6,172 bases of DNA from Thiodiazotropha sp037382065. GTDB taxonomy: Bacteria > Pseudomonadota > Gammaproteobacteria > Chromatiales > Chromatiaceae. The translations under genes were made by a program, and so were the position numbers. Positions 1 to 5,311 of this stretch are shown here, piece after piece. Below the pieces are notes generated by a model. The model was not told the DNA's origin. It was given only the letters and a program-made list of their open reading frames with translations, and did not search any database. Location: assembly GCA_037382065.1 (NCBI GenBank), contig JARRQF010000390.1, positions 1 to 6,172 on the forward strand, written 5' to 3'. Position 1 is the first letter of the stretch. Each line of letters begins with the position of its first letter.

Positions 1-62
1 GTTATATATTGAAAATCTTCTGCAATCAGATCCAGTATCTCAGGGCTTTCAACAAGAAGTCA
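1..62. other. window edge, possible 3' end of an upstream gene
   Basis: No gene can be called firmly here. On the plus strand, the frame beginning at base 3 is open from the edge to a TAG at 72-74 and would give 23 C-terminal residues. The frame beginning at base 2 stays open to a TAA at 278-280, but it runs through the hairpins and the terminator at 63-217, which argues against it being coding. Since an immunity-like gene follows at 292, the end of a toxin gene would be expected here, but the residues seen match no family I recognise. Confidence 0.2.
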
Positions 63-217
63 GGAGAGTTTTAGGAGAAACTCTCCAAACTTGTGTTTGG
101 TGTAAACATCAAATAGACTTGTTTGTGCGGTGCGGGTTTCTCGCATTCGTAAGGCCCTCCGGTTGCGAGTTATTTTTGTTGACGAAAACAATTCTACCAA
201 ACCGCAGGGCCTTTTTT
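63..217 (+). promoter_or_regulatory. structured leader or small-RNA-like region ending in a terminator
   Basis: Several stems lie one after another. GGAGAGTTT (63-71) pairs perfectly with AAACTCTCC (78-86) over a 6-nt loop. CCAAAC (85-90) pairs with GTTTGG (95-100). TGCGGG (131-136) pairs with CTCGCA (140-145), with one G-T pair. CTCGCA can instead pair perfectly with TGCGAG (164-169). The terminator stem 151-164/200-213 follows. The choice between 131-136/140-145 and 140-145/164-169 resembles an attenuator layout, and the second pairing encloses the left half of the terminator stem. The downstream immunity-like gene at 292 would be the regulated gene. It could equally be the decayed 3' region of an upstream gene or a small RNA. 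The base pairing is seen; the function is inferred. Confidence 0.35.
151..217 (+). terminator. intrinsic terminator with long loop
   Basis: The arms AAGGCCCTCCGGTT (151-164) and AACCGCAGGGCCTT (200-213) pair at 13 of 14 positions, the exception being C159 against C205. Six T follow at 212-217. The 35-nt loop is unusually long for a simple terminator. Read on the plus strand, it would end transcription entering from the left and so separate the immunity-like gene at 292 from anything upstream. Confidence 0.65.
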
Positions 218-291
218 CATGGCCGATTGTTAATTTTTGTTTGGTTTTCAATGGTTTTTGCGTTTATGGACGGGCACTAATTAGGTATAAT

Positions 292-786
292 ATGAATAAT
301 AATTTTATCTCATATGATGGATATCCAAATCCATTGCTAATAAGAAAGTTTCTAAATGGCTTGCGACAGGACTCATTAAAGGATGCGCTGTTAAGCCTGA
401 CAACAGGTGATAACCTGCTTGCTTTTGTTGAAGGATTTATGGATTATCCGGATTGGCATTCCGCTTTCAAAGACCATGAAGGTGAATTAACAGAAGAAGG
501 ATTGGCGACAATAAAGTTTGTAAAGGAAAATAAGGTAGATTTTTTTAAACTGATTGTAGAATTATTTTGTTCGGGTGCTATCAAGGTTTTACCAATTACA
601 ATGGTTGCCATTGGAAATTTACTTTATGACGAAGAAAATATAGTAGAAATCGTTGACAGTTATCCTGATGATTTAAAAGATGACGAGGAAATTAGTATTT
701 ATGAAACAGATGTTGCTGATGTTGAAAATGAAATACTAAAAATGGCAATACTTGCGTATAAAAGTAAGGTGCCAAGGAAGAATTAA
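292..786 (+). CDS. immunity-like protein, orphan paralogue of the 1845-2327 product
   Basis: Encodes 164 residues if started at ATG 292. The open frame reaches back to a GTG at 130, but that extension crosses the terminator at 151-217. The 292 start gives almost the same length as the 160-residue paralogue, so it is preferred. A weak AGG at 283-285 is the only ribosome-binding candidate. The protein is acidic, has no signal peptide or membrane segment, and looks soluble and mostly helical. Residues from about 43 to 130 align without gaps to the product at 1845-2327 (29 identities in 88), including F-x-E-G, FKD-x-E-x-EL, FF, P, LL-x-DE-x-N and PD. A shared NEIL lies near the C terminus. Because the paralogue follows a toxin fragment directly, I infer an immunity role. 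No named immunity family is recognised. The gene is strikingly AT-rich, as is common for transferred cassettes. No toxin piece is identifiable just upstream. Confidence 0.75.
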   Translation: MNNNFISYDGYPNPLLIRKFLNGLRQDSLKDALLSLTTGDNLLAFVEGFMDYPDWHSAFKDHEGELTEEGLATIKFVKENKVDFFKLIVELFCSGAIKVLPITMVAIGNLLYDEENIVEIVDSYPDDLKDDEEISIYETDVADVENEILKMAILAYKSKVPRKN

Positions 787-844
787 TTGTCGTAGGTAAT
801 AAGACAAGAATAGACATCAAGGTTAGCCGAGTGAATAAATAAAA

Positions 845-903
845 TAGACACCCACTCAAATAGCCTAAACATAAAAGTAAAACCATTAAGATGGCGACAC
901 CTT
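845..903 (+). repeat. left inverted repeat, RAYT-associated
   Basis: Begins with the 18-nt core TAGACACCCACTCAAATA and ends with ACCATTAAGATGGCGACACC, which contains the small hairpin CCAT-taag-ATGG. About 54 of 60 aligned positions match the reverse complement of 2736-2795, with one indel. It lies about 100 nt upstream of the transposase start, so it may be the 5' end of that element. A shorter related string, GACACCCA, recurs at 914-921. Confidence 0.75.
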
Positions 904-990
904 ATATTTAGGAGACACCCATCCAAAGCTTGCATCAAAACGAACGATCTGGCAGTCTAATCAAGAACATCAATAAACTCATCAGGTATC

Positions 991-1000
991 AAGGAGTGAT
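991..1000 (+). promoter_or_regulatory. ribosome binding site of the transposase fragment
   Basis: AAGGAGTGAT is a near-perfect anti-16S match, 3 nt before ATG 1004. It fixes the transposase start and shows that the 5' end of this gene is intact although its 3' end is lost. Confidence 0.75.
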
Positions 1001-1003
1001 ATC

Positions 1004-1318
1004 ATGCCAAAGCCACGGAAATCGTTAATCTCACTTGATGCAACTCCCTATTATCACTGTGTCTCACGATGCGTCAGGCGCGCCTTCCTGTGCGGTAAAG
1101 ATAAATTTACCGGTAAAAGCTTTGAACATAGACGTGAATGGATTCAAAAGAGACTGATTGAGCTTGCTGGCATCTTCGCTATCGAGCTCGTCGGCTATGC
1201 CGTCATGTCAAATCACGTCCACACACTATTATATATCGATAAGAAGACTCTAAATAGACACCCACTCAAATACTACTTCGCATCGAACCTGGGAAATTGG
1301 GCGTGTTCCAGGCACTGA
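1004..1318 (+). pseudogene. REP-associated tyrosine transposase (RAYT, Y1/IS200-like), truncated
   Basis: The first ~82 residues are a clear RAYT N terminus: PRKSLISL, then TPYYHCVSRCVRRAFLCG at residues 14-31, then EHRREWI, and the HUH motif as NHVH at about residues 69-72 (SNHVHTLLYID). Y1 transposases cut and rejoin single-stranded DNA with a tyrosine on a later helix, and RAYTs do this at palindromic repeats. Full proteins of this type are roughly 200 to 350 residues. Here the homology stops near base 1250, at the TCTAAATAGACACCC junction. The last ~20 codons are read out of frame through the toxin repeat to a TGA at 1316-1318. The catalytic tyrosine is therefore missing and the product should be inactive. 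The start has an excellent ribosome-binding site. Confidence 0.85.
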
Positions 1319-1343
1319 GTGAAGCGGATCAGGTTAGCACCCT
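1249..1343 (+). repeat. direct repeat X, copy 1 (core plus toxin segment)
   Basis: A 95-nt segment matching 2371-2465 at 91 of 95 positions. It begins TCTAAATAGACACCC, contains the 18-nt core at 1255-1272, and runs into toxin-frame sequence. In this copy it follows directly on the broken transposase, so the element boundary and the toxin fragment were joined before or during duplication. Confidence 0.85.
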
Positions 1344-1842
1344 CCATCAGCAAGCCCAAGAAGCGCTGAAAGATAACGAGACCACACGCAATAATCTTAA
1401 ACATAATGAATTCAACCTCTGGACGATGCCAAATATCCGCCATGCCACAGCAGCGGTTTTGGGTGTCGAGGGTGAGCCACTTAAATGGATTGAATCACGG
1501 GGAACCAAAGAAGGTCGCATTGAGATGGCCTGGGAGTTAGGTGAGGCAGTATTGTCGTTTGGATTGGTCGCAGCTGGAAGCTATTTCACAGGTGGATTAG
1601 GCGCTATTCTATTGCGTGGCAGCGCCTTGCTGAGTGGACACAGCACGCTCAGCCAAACGAATGAGCTTATCAAAACCAATGCGGTGACCAATACCGCTCT
1701 CGATCCCACTGCAGGGCTACTCCCCCCAGAAATGAAGCAGCATTGGGGGTGGGCAGCCGCCGCCTGGGTCGGTTTAGGTTTGGACGCAGGCACAGCATCA
1801 TTCCAGTCATTAGTTAAGAAAGGCGATATAGAGAGGTTTTAA
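1258..1842 (+). pseudogene. polymorphic toxin fragment: pre-toxin region without recognisable toxic tip
   Basis: The frame is open from 1258, just after a TAG at 1255-1257, to TAA 1840-1842. The first plausible start codon is TTG 1297, giving 181 residues, but there is no convincing ribosome-binding site; it is most likely an internal part of a large toxin gene. Counting from 1297, a charged helical stretch covers about residues 5-40. A hydrophobic glycine-rich segment follows at about 80-115, then TNTALDPTAGLLPPEM at 131-146, then a WGW-led hydrophobic stretch ending GLGLDAG at 150-165. From family knowledge this resembles the linker preceding variable C-terminal toxin domains in polymorphic toxins, including large effectors of contractile injection systems; I cannot name the family with certainty. 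Only about 15 residues follow GLGLDAG, so the toxin domain is absent, probably by deletion. The immunity-like gene begins 2 nt after the stop. Confidence 0.65.
1831..1836 (+). promoter_or_regulatory. ribosome binding site of the second immunity-like gene
   Basis: GAGAGG lies inside the last codons of the toxin fragment, 8 nt before ATG 1845. The stop TAA at 1840-1842 sits between them, which fits translational coupling of toxin and immunity genes. Confidence 0.6.
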
Positions 1843-1844
1843 GA

Positions 1845-2327
1845 ATGGGAGATTTTGATAACAGCAGTAAATTGAGAAGAAAATTAGTACTAATGGTATT
1901 TAAGTCTTTATCAAGTGGAAAATCATTTCTAGAAACTTTTGTGGAACTAAATCATATCTCAAGTATGATCTTCTTTTTGGAGGGGCTAATTCAATTTCCT
2001 AGTATGCCTGATAATTTCAAGGATCTTGAAGATGAATTGAATGACGTTGCTAAAGAAGAGATTGTCAAATTACAATCGACGAAGTCTCTTTTCTTTGCAT
2101 CTGTTGTTGAAAAATATAATAATCGAGATATTGATGCGGTTCCTATGCATTTAACTGACATACTTTGGTTATTAATTGATGAGGGTAATTTAGAAGAGTT
2201 GGTTAATTTATTGCCTGATGGAACTAAGCTGCGCTTAATTGAAAATCTCCTTAATATGGATCTGAGTGAATTCAGTGACATCCAGAGGAATGAAATACTA
2301 AGATATCGGGAGTCATATGTAGGTTGA
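1845..2327 (+). CDS. immunity-like protein paired with the toxin fragment
   Basis: Encodes 160 residues, starting 2 nt after the stop of the toxin fragment and preceded by GAGAGG at good spacing. It has no signal peptide or membrane helix, is acidic and probably all-helical. It is paralogous to the product at 292-786. Shared features include F-x-E-G (about residues 45-48), FKD-x-E-x-EL (about 59-66), a P near 101, LL-x-DE-x-N (about 110-116), LPDGTK against YPDDLK, and NEIL near the C terminus. Position directly behind a polymorphic-toxin fragment is the classical place of an immunity gene, so binding and neutralising a cognate toxin is the likely role. No named immunity family is recognised. 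The gene appears intact and AT-rich although its toxin partner is broken, so it may protect against toxins of sibling cells or simply be a relic. Confidence 0.8.
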   Translation: MGDFDNSSKLRRKLVLMVFKSLSSGKSFLETFVELNHISSMIFFLEGLIQFPSMPDNFKDLEDELNDVAKEEIVKLQSTKSLFFASVVEKYNNRDIDAVPMHLTDILWLLIDEGNLEELVNLLPDGTKLRLIENLLNMDLSEFSDIQRNEILRYRESYVG

Positions 2328-2370
2328 CATTGCTCCAAATATACAGGGAATGAAAGGGTAGACATAGAAG

Positions 2371-2465
2371 TCTAAATAGACACCCACTCAAATACTACTT
2401 CGCATCGAACCAGGAAAATTGGGCGCGTTCCAGGCACTGAGCGAAGCGGATCAGGTTAGCACCCT
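2371..2465 (+). repeat. direct repeat X, copy 2
   Basis: Second copy of the 95-nt repeat, with the 18-nt core at 2377-2394. It follows the second immunity-like gene by 43 nt, so a core marks the left edge of both toxin remnants. Confidence 0.85.
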
Positions 2466-2669
2466 ATAATCTAAAACATAATGAATTCAACTTCTGGGCG
2501 ATGCCAAATATCCGTCATGCCACAGCAGCGGTTTTGGGTGTCGAGGGTGAGCCACATTTCATCCCATCAGCAAGCCCAAGAAGCGCTGAAAGATAACGAG
2601 ACCACACGCAATGGTAATCAGCGATGGCTGGGGGATGACTGTGTCTTTCAACTGACAATTCATGCTTAA
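2371..2669 (+). pseudogene. rearranged second copy of the toxin fragment
   Basis: Three blocks of the 1249-1480 region recur here in a different order. Block X (2371-2465) matches 1249-1343 at 91 of 95. Block B (2466-2555) matches 1391-1480 at 86 of 90. After 8 nt, block A (2564-2612) matches 1344-1392 exactly over 49 nt. The original order is X-A-B and here it is X-B-A. The toxin frame meets a stop just after block X. From block A it reads on in the toxin frame into an unrelated tail ending QLTIHA at a TAA (2667-2669). No functional product is expected. The pattern fits deletion and recombination among several ancestral tandem cassettes. Confidence 0.85.
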
Positions 2670-2735
2670 AATCTCTATTTCCGCCTTATTTCTCTACTTT
2701 TACAACAAATAAACTGGCCACATAATCAGCAGAGC

Positions 2736-2795
2736 AAGGTGTCGCCATCTTAATGGTGTTTAGCTTTGTGTTTGAGCTATTTGAGTGGGTGTCTA
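2736..2795 (-). repeat. right inverted repeat
   Basis: Read on the minus strand it begins with the core TAGACACCCACTCAAATA (2795 to 2778) and ends in ACCATTAAGATGGCGACACC. It matches 845-903 at about 54 of 60 positions with one indel. Unlike the left copy it is not followed by a transposase start: the minus-strand sequence beyond 2736 is unrelated to RAYT. Confidence 0.75.
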
Positions 2796-3074
2796 GATAG
2801 TCCGCATTAAATTTAGCGTATAAGTGTGAGTGGGGGAATCCTGTCTTTGGTCGGATGCTTACGGTGCACAAGTGTCGCGAGCAGATGGATGTGCAGGCGC
2901 GCCCCTTGCCCTGCCCACCACAAGCGCACTCTTCAGGCCGTCCAACTGATCTTTTTAGGTTAATGGATAGGTCGAAAAAGAGCGTAAGTTCTTCTCGATT
3001 GCTTGGAACCATTTTTCCATTGCAGAGCCAGAGTGGATTCACTCTGACTCTGACTATGCTGTAATAGCTATCTA
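2796..3074. other. intergenic stretch with GC-rich block, no supported gene
   Basis: Between the right inverted repeat and the hemerythrin stop. Roughly 2851-2945 is visibly GC-rich compared with its AT-rich surroundings and includes GGCGCGCC. Open frames exist on both strands (2686-3042 minus, 2855-3064 plus), but neither has a good ribosome-binding site or recognisable motifs, and the minus one runs through the inverted repeat. Another minus frame gives a short plausible peptide starting MEKWFQAIEKNLRSF near 3023 that stops after about 21 residues. This may be a gene remnant, but I cannot assign it. Confidence 0.4.
3024..3051. repeat. stem-loop downstream of hemerythrin
   Basis: AGAGCCAGAGTG (3024-3035) and CACTCTGACTCT (3040-3051) form a 12-bp stem with one mismatch over a GATT tetraloop. 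It lies 23 nt beyond the stop of the minus-strand hemerythrin gene, where a terminator is expected. No T-run follows on either strand, so it may be a transcript-end stabiliser or a weak terminator. Confidence 0.5.
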
Positions 3075-3470
3075 TTAGCTACTCAGCACAGGTCCATATT
3101 TTCTGTCAATAATAGGGATATGGTTATTTAGCCAATCCTTAATGAAGGTCATTGTGTCCGCTCCGACTTCGGCTTCGTTTGCATGAAATTTTCCCTGAAG
3201 TTCGGTGCACGTATTTACGAGTTCAGCGTGTACCACTCGATGGTTAGCTAAATCTTCATAGCCCTTTTCTTCCATCAGCTTCTCTTCATCCTGAAAGTGT
3301 TTTACGACGTATTCAACCAAGCTATCAAGAGATTTGCCAATATCTGACCGTTCGCCTCCTGAAACGGCTGTATTCAATGAATTTACCCGATTGAATAACT
3401 CTTGGTGTTGCTCGTCGCAGAATTTAACAGTTGTTCCGTAGTCTTCTTGCGTCCACTTCATAAATGACAT
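3075..3470 (-). CDS. bacteriohemerythrin
   Basis: A single-domain, cytoplasmic, four-helix-bundle protein that binds O2 reversibly at a non-haem di-iron centre. All seven usual ligands are visible: His22 (DEQHQEL), His58 and Glu62 (HFQDEE), His77 and His81 (HRVVH), His117 and Asp122 (NNHIPIID). The length of 131 residues and this ligand spacing are those of the Methylococcus capsulatus (Bath) protein, where hemerythrin is proposed to deliver O2 to membrane methane monooxygenase. In other bacteria such proteins serve oxygen storage or sensing. There is no fused signalling domain. ATG 3470 is preferred over the Met at residue 4 because GAGGAA sits 5 nt upstream of it. The gene is monocistronic: its left neighbour is the mobile relic, and the nearest upstream gene (eptA-like) is 281 nt away. 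Confidence 0.95.
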   Translation of the reverse strand: MSFMKWTQEDYGTTVKFCDEQHQELFNRVNSLNTAVSGGERSDIGKSLDSLVEYVVKHFQDEEKLMEEKGYEDLANHRVVHAELVNTCTELQGKFHANEAEVGADTMTFIKDWLNNHIPIIDRKYGPVLSS

Positions 3471-3475
3471 GCTTG

Positions 3476-3481
3476 TTCCTC
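3476..3481 (-). promoter_or_regulatory. ribosome binding site of hemerythrin
   Basis: GAGGAA on the minus strand, 5 nt before ATG 3470. It decides between the two in-frame ATG codons (residues 1 and 4) in favour of the first. Confidence 0.65.
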
Positions 3482-3513
3482 GCTAGTTAAAGAATATTAT
3501 TTGTAGTATCCAT

Positions 3514-3586
3514 ATTATAAAACCTAGATTGAAGAGTATGCATCTCTCTTTCTGGTTTTATAATGGGGTCGTTTCCAAGAGATGCA
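3514..3586. promoter_or_regulatory. interlocked inverted repeats in the hemerythrin upstream region
   Basis: ATTATAAAACC (3514-3524) has a perfect reverse complement GGTTTTATAAT (3554-3564). TGCATCTCT (3539-3547) has a perfect reverse complement AGAGATGCA (3578-3586). The two pairs interleave with spacers of 29 and 30 nt, about three DNA turns. The outer arms of the first pair each contain TATAAT, pointing away from each other. The minus-strand one (3519 to 3514) is a possible -10 for hemerythrin, giving a 5' leader of roughly 37 nt; no good -35 is seen. It could be an operator for a looping or dimeric regulator, a structured leader for a divergent transcript, or a small insertion relic. The remainder of the gap (3587-3751) is AT-rich with nothing further recognisable. 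Confidence 0.45.
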
Positions 3587-3751
3587 CAGTTTGTAAATGG
3601 GTGATTTAAAAAAATACTCATGAAATGTGGATTTCGTGAAATTATATACATACATTATTCCGTTTAAATGCGTAGGGTGAGATATCATTGATTAATAACC
3701 AATAAAATATGGATATTTATAAATTATTCATTTAGTATACGCAGTATACGG

Positions 3752-5311
3752 CTATTTTTTACTGGGAACTCCGCTGAAAATATCAAATTGTTGCTTGTAT
3801 ACATCGCTCTGTACATCAAAAGCACCCAATATACTATGGAATACATTTTCTTGAGAGTGCCGTTCTTGCTGTTTAAGTTGTTCTAAAGATATACCCTCTT
3901 TTTTTAAGAATTCACTGGACATCCATACAATGAAGGGAATTTCTTTTTGAACATCAGGAGCGATTGTATAAGGTGTTCCATGTAAATATACACCATGTTC
4001 GCCTAAAGACTCGCCGTGATCCGATATATACATAAGCATACGGGGTCTGTTATCTAGACTTTTGAGTATATTGATGGCTCTATTGAGAAAATAGTCGGTA
4101 TACAAGATTGAATTATCATAAGCATTTAGCAACTCGTTATTTGTGCATCTGTTTAATTCTACTGACTTGCATACAGGTTTGAATTTTTCAAACTGGCTTG
4201 GGTATCGGGTGTAATATTCCGGACCATGACTTCCCTTCTGATGAAGAACCACAAAGACATTTTGTTTCTTTGATGATTGAATTCGTTCAGATAATCCGCT
4301 TAATAAAACCCCGTCTTTATCACACTCATTAACATCCTTACACTCTTTTTCCAGATCACTGCTTTTTTGAAAACTCTGAATCTTCATGGGGGGCTCACCC
4401 CAATTTTTTGTTCTCCAGTCGACATCAACACCATATCTTTGAAGATAGCTTGTTAAGGGTTCGTATTGTTCGGAAAATAGTGAGCTATTATTATTGTGTG
4501 ATAGCATGCAACTTAAAGATGCCGTTGTATAAGTGGAACATGAAACCGTATTCTTTAAAGCAATTGCGCCCGATTTTGTAAGCCATGGGTTGGTGGGTTT
4601 ATTATATCCATAGAGCGAAAAATTACGTGCACGAGCAGATTCTCCTATTACCAAAATAACCACTGTTTTCTCTTTTGATGATAAAGTAGCCGGTGGCAGA
4701 AGGATCTGTTCTTGTGATCGTGATAGCAGCGATGTTTGGAAACGTAACGTATTAATAACATAGGACCATGGTAGGACCATAAGTGAGAATAGAGCTAAAC
4801 GTAATCTACTTGTGTATTGAATTCGAATCTTGAGAAGCAGTAAGCATGGAACTACTCCAAATATAATAAGATAAATAATTAAATTGGTATGAAAAAAACC
4901 GGACGCCTCAGAGTATCGTGTGTTTAGTATATTGCCCATCATGGTTTTATCTAAGATAACTTGATAGGTTTGCACGTAGTAAAGGGCAACTGAGTTACCT
5001 AGAAACATTAGCATGCTAATCGGCTTAAGCAATTTCTGTGAAATTTGGAGCAACAGAGAGATGAGTAAGGCGGTAACGACGAATATAATAACAGATAGGG
5101 TAATTATGGTTAGAATGCTATTGGAATGCAGTCCATTTAGATTGTTTACGGTAAATGAGTATAGTGGCACATGATATAAAACCAAATTTACCAATGTGAT
5201 AAGAATGATGAGATTGATGGTGTTAGCTGAATAGCGCAAGCGACGACTAATCTCTAATCCACATGAAAACCAACTAGCTGGGTTTAGAATCGAAAAATGG
5301 CTGCTATTCAT
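3752..5311 (-). CDS. eptA: lipid A phosphoethanolamine transferase, EptA/MCR family
   Basis: Inner-membrane enzyme that moves phosphoethanolamine from phosphatidylethanolamine to lipid A phosphates at the periplasmic face, lowering surface negative charge and affinity for cationic peptides such as polymyxins. Length is 519 residues, near the usual ~540. There are about five N-terminal membrane helices (roughly 31-51, 66-90, 97-113, 144-161, 167-186), then a periplasmic alkaline-phosphatase-fold domain. Metal and catalytic positions are present: Glu224 in IGESAR, the nucleophile Thr262 in CSTYTTASLSC, His357 and His362 in HQKGSHGP, Asp431-His432 in SDHGES, and His444 in YLHGTPY. Cys258/268, 324/330 and 381/389 correspond to the family's disulfides. 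Most relatives have CGT where this has CST (Ser259). Substrate could be another glycan or lipid phosphate, and resistance cannot be read from sequence. The start overlaps the PAP2 stop (ATGA), so the two genes form an operon. Confidence 0.9.
   Translation of the reverse strand: MNSSHFSILNPASWFSCGLEISRRLRYSANTINLIILITLVNLVLYHVPLYSFTVNNLNGLHSNSILTIITLSVIIFVVTALLISLLLQISQKLLKPISMLMFLGNSVALYYVQTYQVILDKTMMGNILNTRYSEASGFFHTNLIIYLIIFGVVPCLLLLKIRIQYTSRLRLALFSLMVLPWSYVINTLRFQTSLLSRSQEQILLPPATLSSKEKTVVILVIGESARARNFSLYGYNKPTNPWLTKSGAIALKNTVSCSTYTTASLSCMLSHNNNSSLFSEQYEPLTSYLQRYGVDVDWRTKNWGEPPMKIQSFQKSSDLEKECKDVNECDKDGVLLSGLSERIQSSKKQNVFVVLHQKGSHGPEYYTRYPSQFEKFKPVCKSVELNRCTNNELLNAYDNSILYTDYFLNRAINILKSLDNRPRMLMYISDHGESLGEHGVYLHGTPYTIAPDVQKEIPFIVWMSSEFLKKEGISLEQLKQQERHSQENVFHSILGAFDVQSDVYKQQFDIFSGVPSKK

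Larger units (their letters stand above)
845..2795. mobile_element. possible composite element bounded by inverted repeats
   Basis: Inverted copies of a ~60-nt repeat lie at 845-903 and 2736-2795. Between them are the truncated RAYT transposase, the toxin fragment, the second immunity-like gene and the rearranged toxin remnant. No target-site duplication is apparent next to the outer ends, and no intact transposase is present. The bracket may therefore mark a relic mobilised in trans, or two independent repeat insertions. Confidence 0.3.

Noticed and set aside
130..291. N-terminal extension of the first immunity-like gene from GTG 130
   Set aside because: It would be translated through the terminator stem and T-run at 151-217, and it makes the protein 54 residues longer than its paralogue.
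286..291. TATAAT as a -10 box for the first immunity-like gene
   Set aside because: It abuts the ATG at 292, so the transcript would start inside the gene, and no -35 lies at a sensible distance.
63..786. Type III toxin-antitoxin locus (RNA repeats, terminator, ToxN-like gene)
   Set aside because: The layout is superficially similar, but the stems are not tandem repeats and the protein is a paralogue of the immunity-like product at 1845, without ToxN features that I recognise.
2324..2352. TTGACA after the second immunity-like gene as a promoter
   Set aside because: No -10-like hexamer lies 16-18 nt downstream, and only a decayed toxin remnant follows.
845..2394. CRISPR array from the recurring 18-nt core
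   Set aside because: Only four copies, one inverted, with spacing of hundreds of bases; these are element-boundary repeats.
2481..2669. A 62-residue plus-strand protein starting at ATG 2481
   Set aside because: It starts in block B out of the toxin frame and enters the toxin frame only through the rearrangement; it is a by-product of the permuted duplication.
2686..3042. A 118-residue minus-strand protein
   Set aside because: It runs through the inverted repeat, has an unnatural composition and no good ribosome-binding site.
3735..3749. GTATAC-gca-GTATAC as the terminator of the transferase gene
   Set aside because: The stem is only 6 bp and AT-rich, and no T-run follows on the minus strand; it may be chance.
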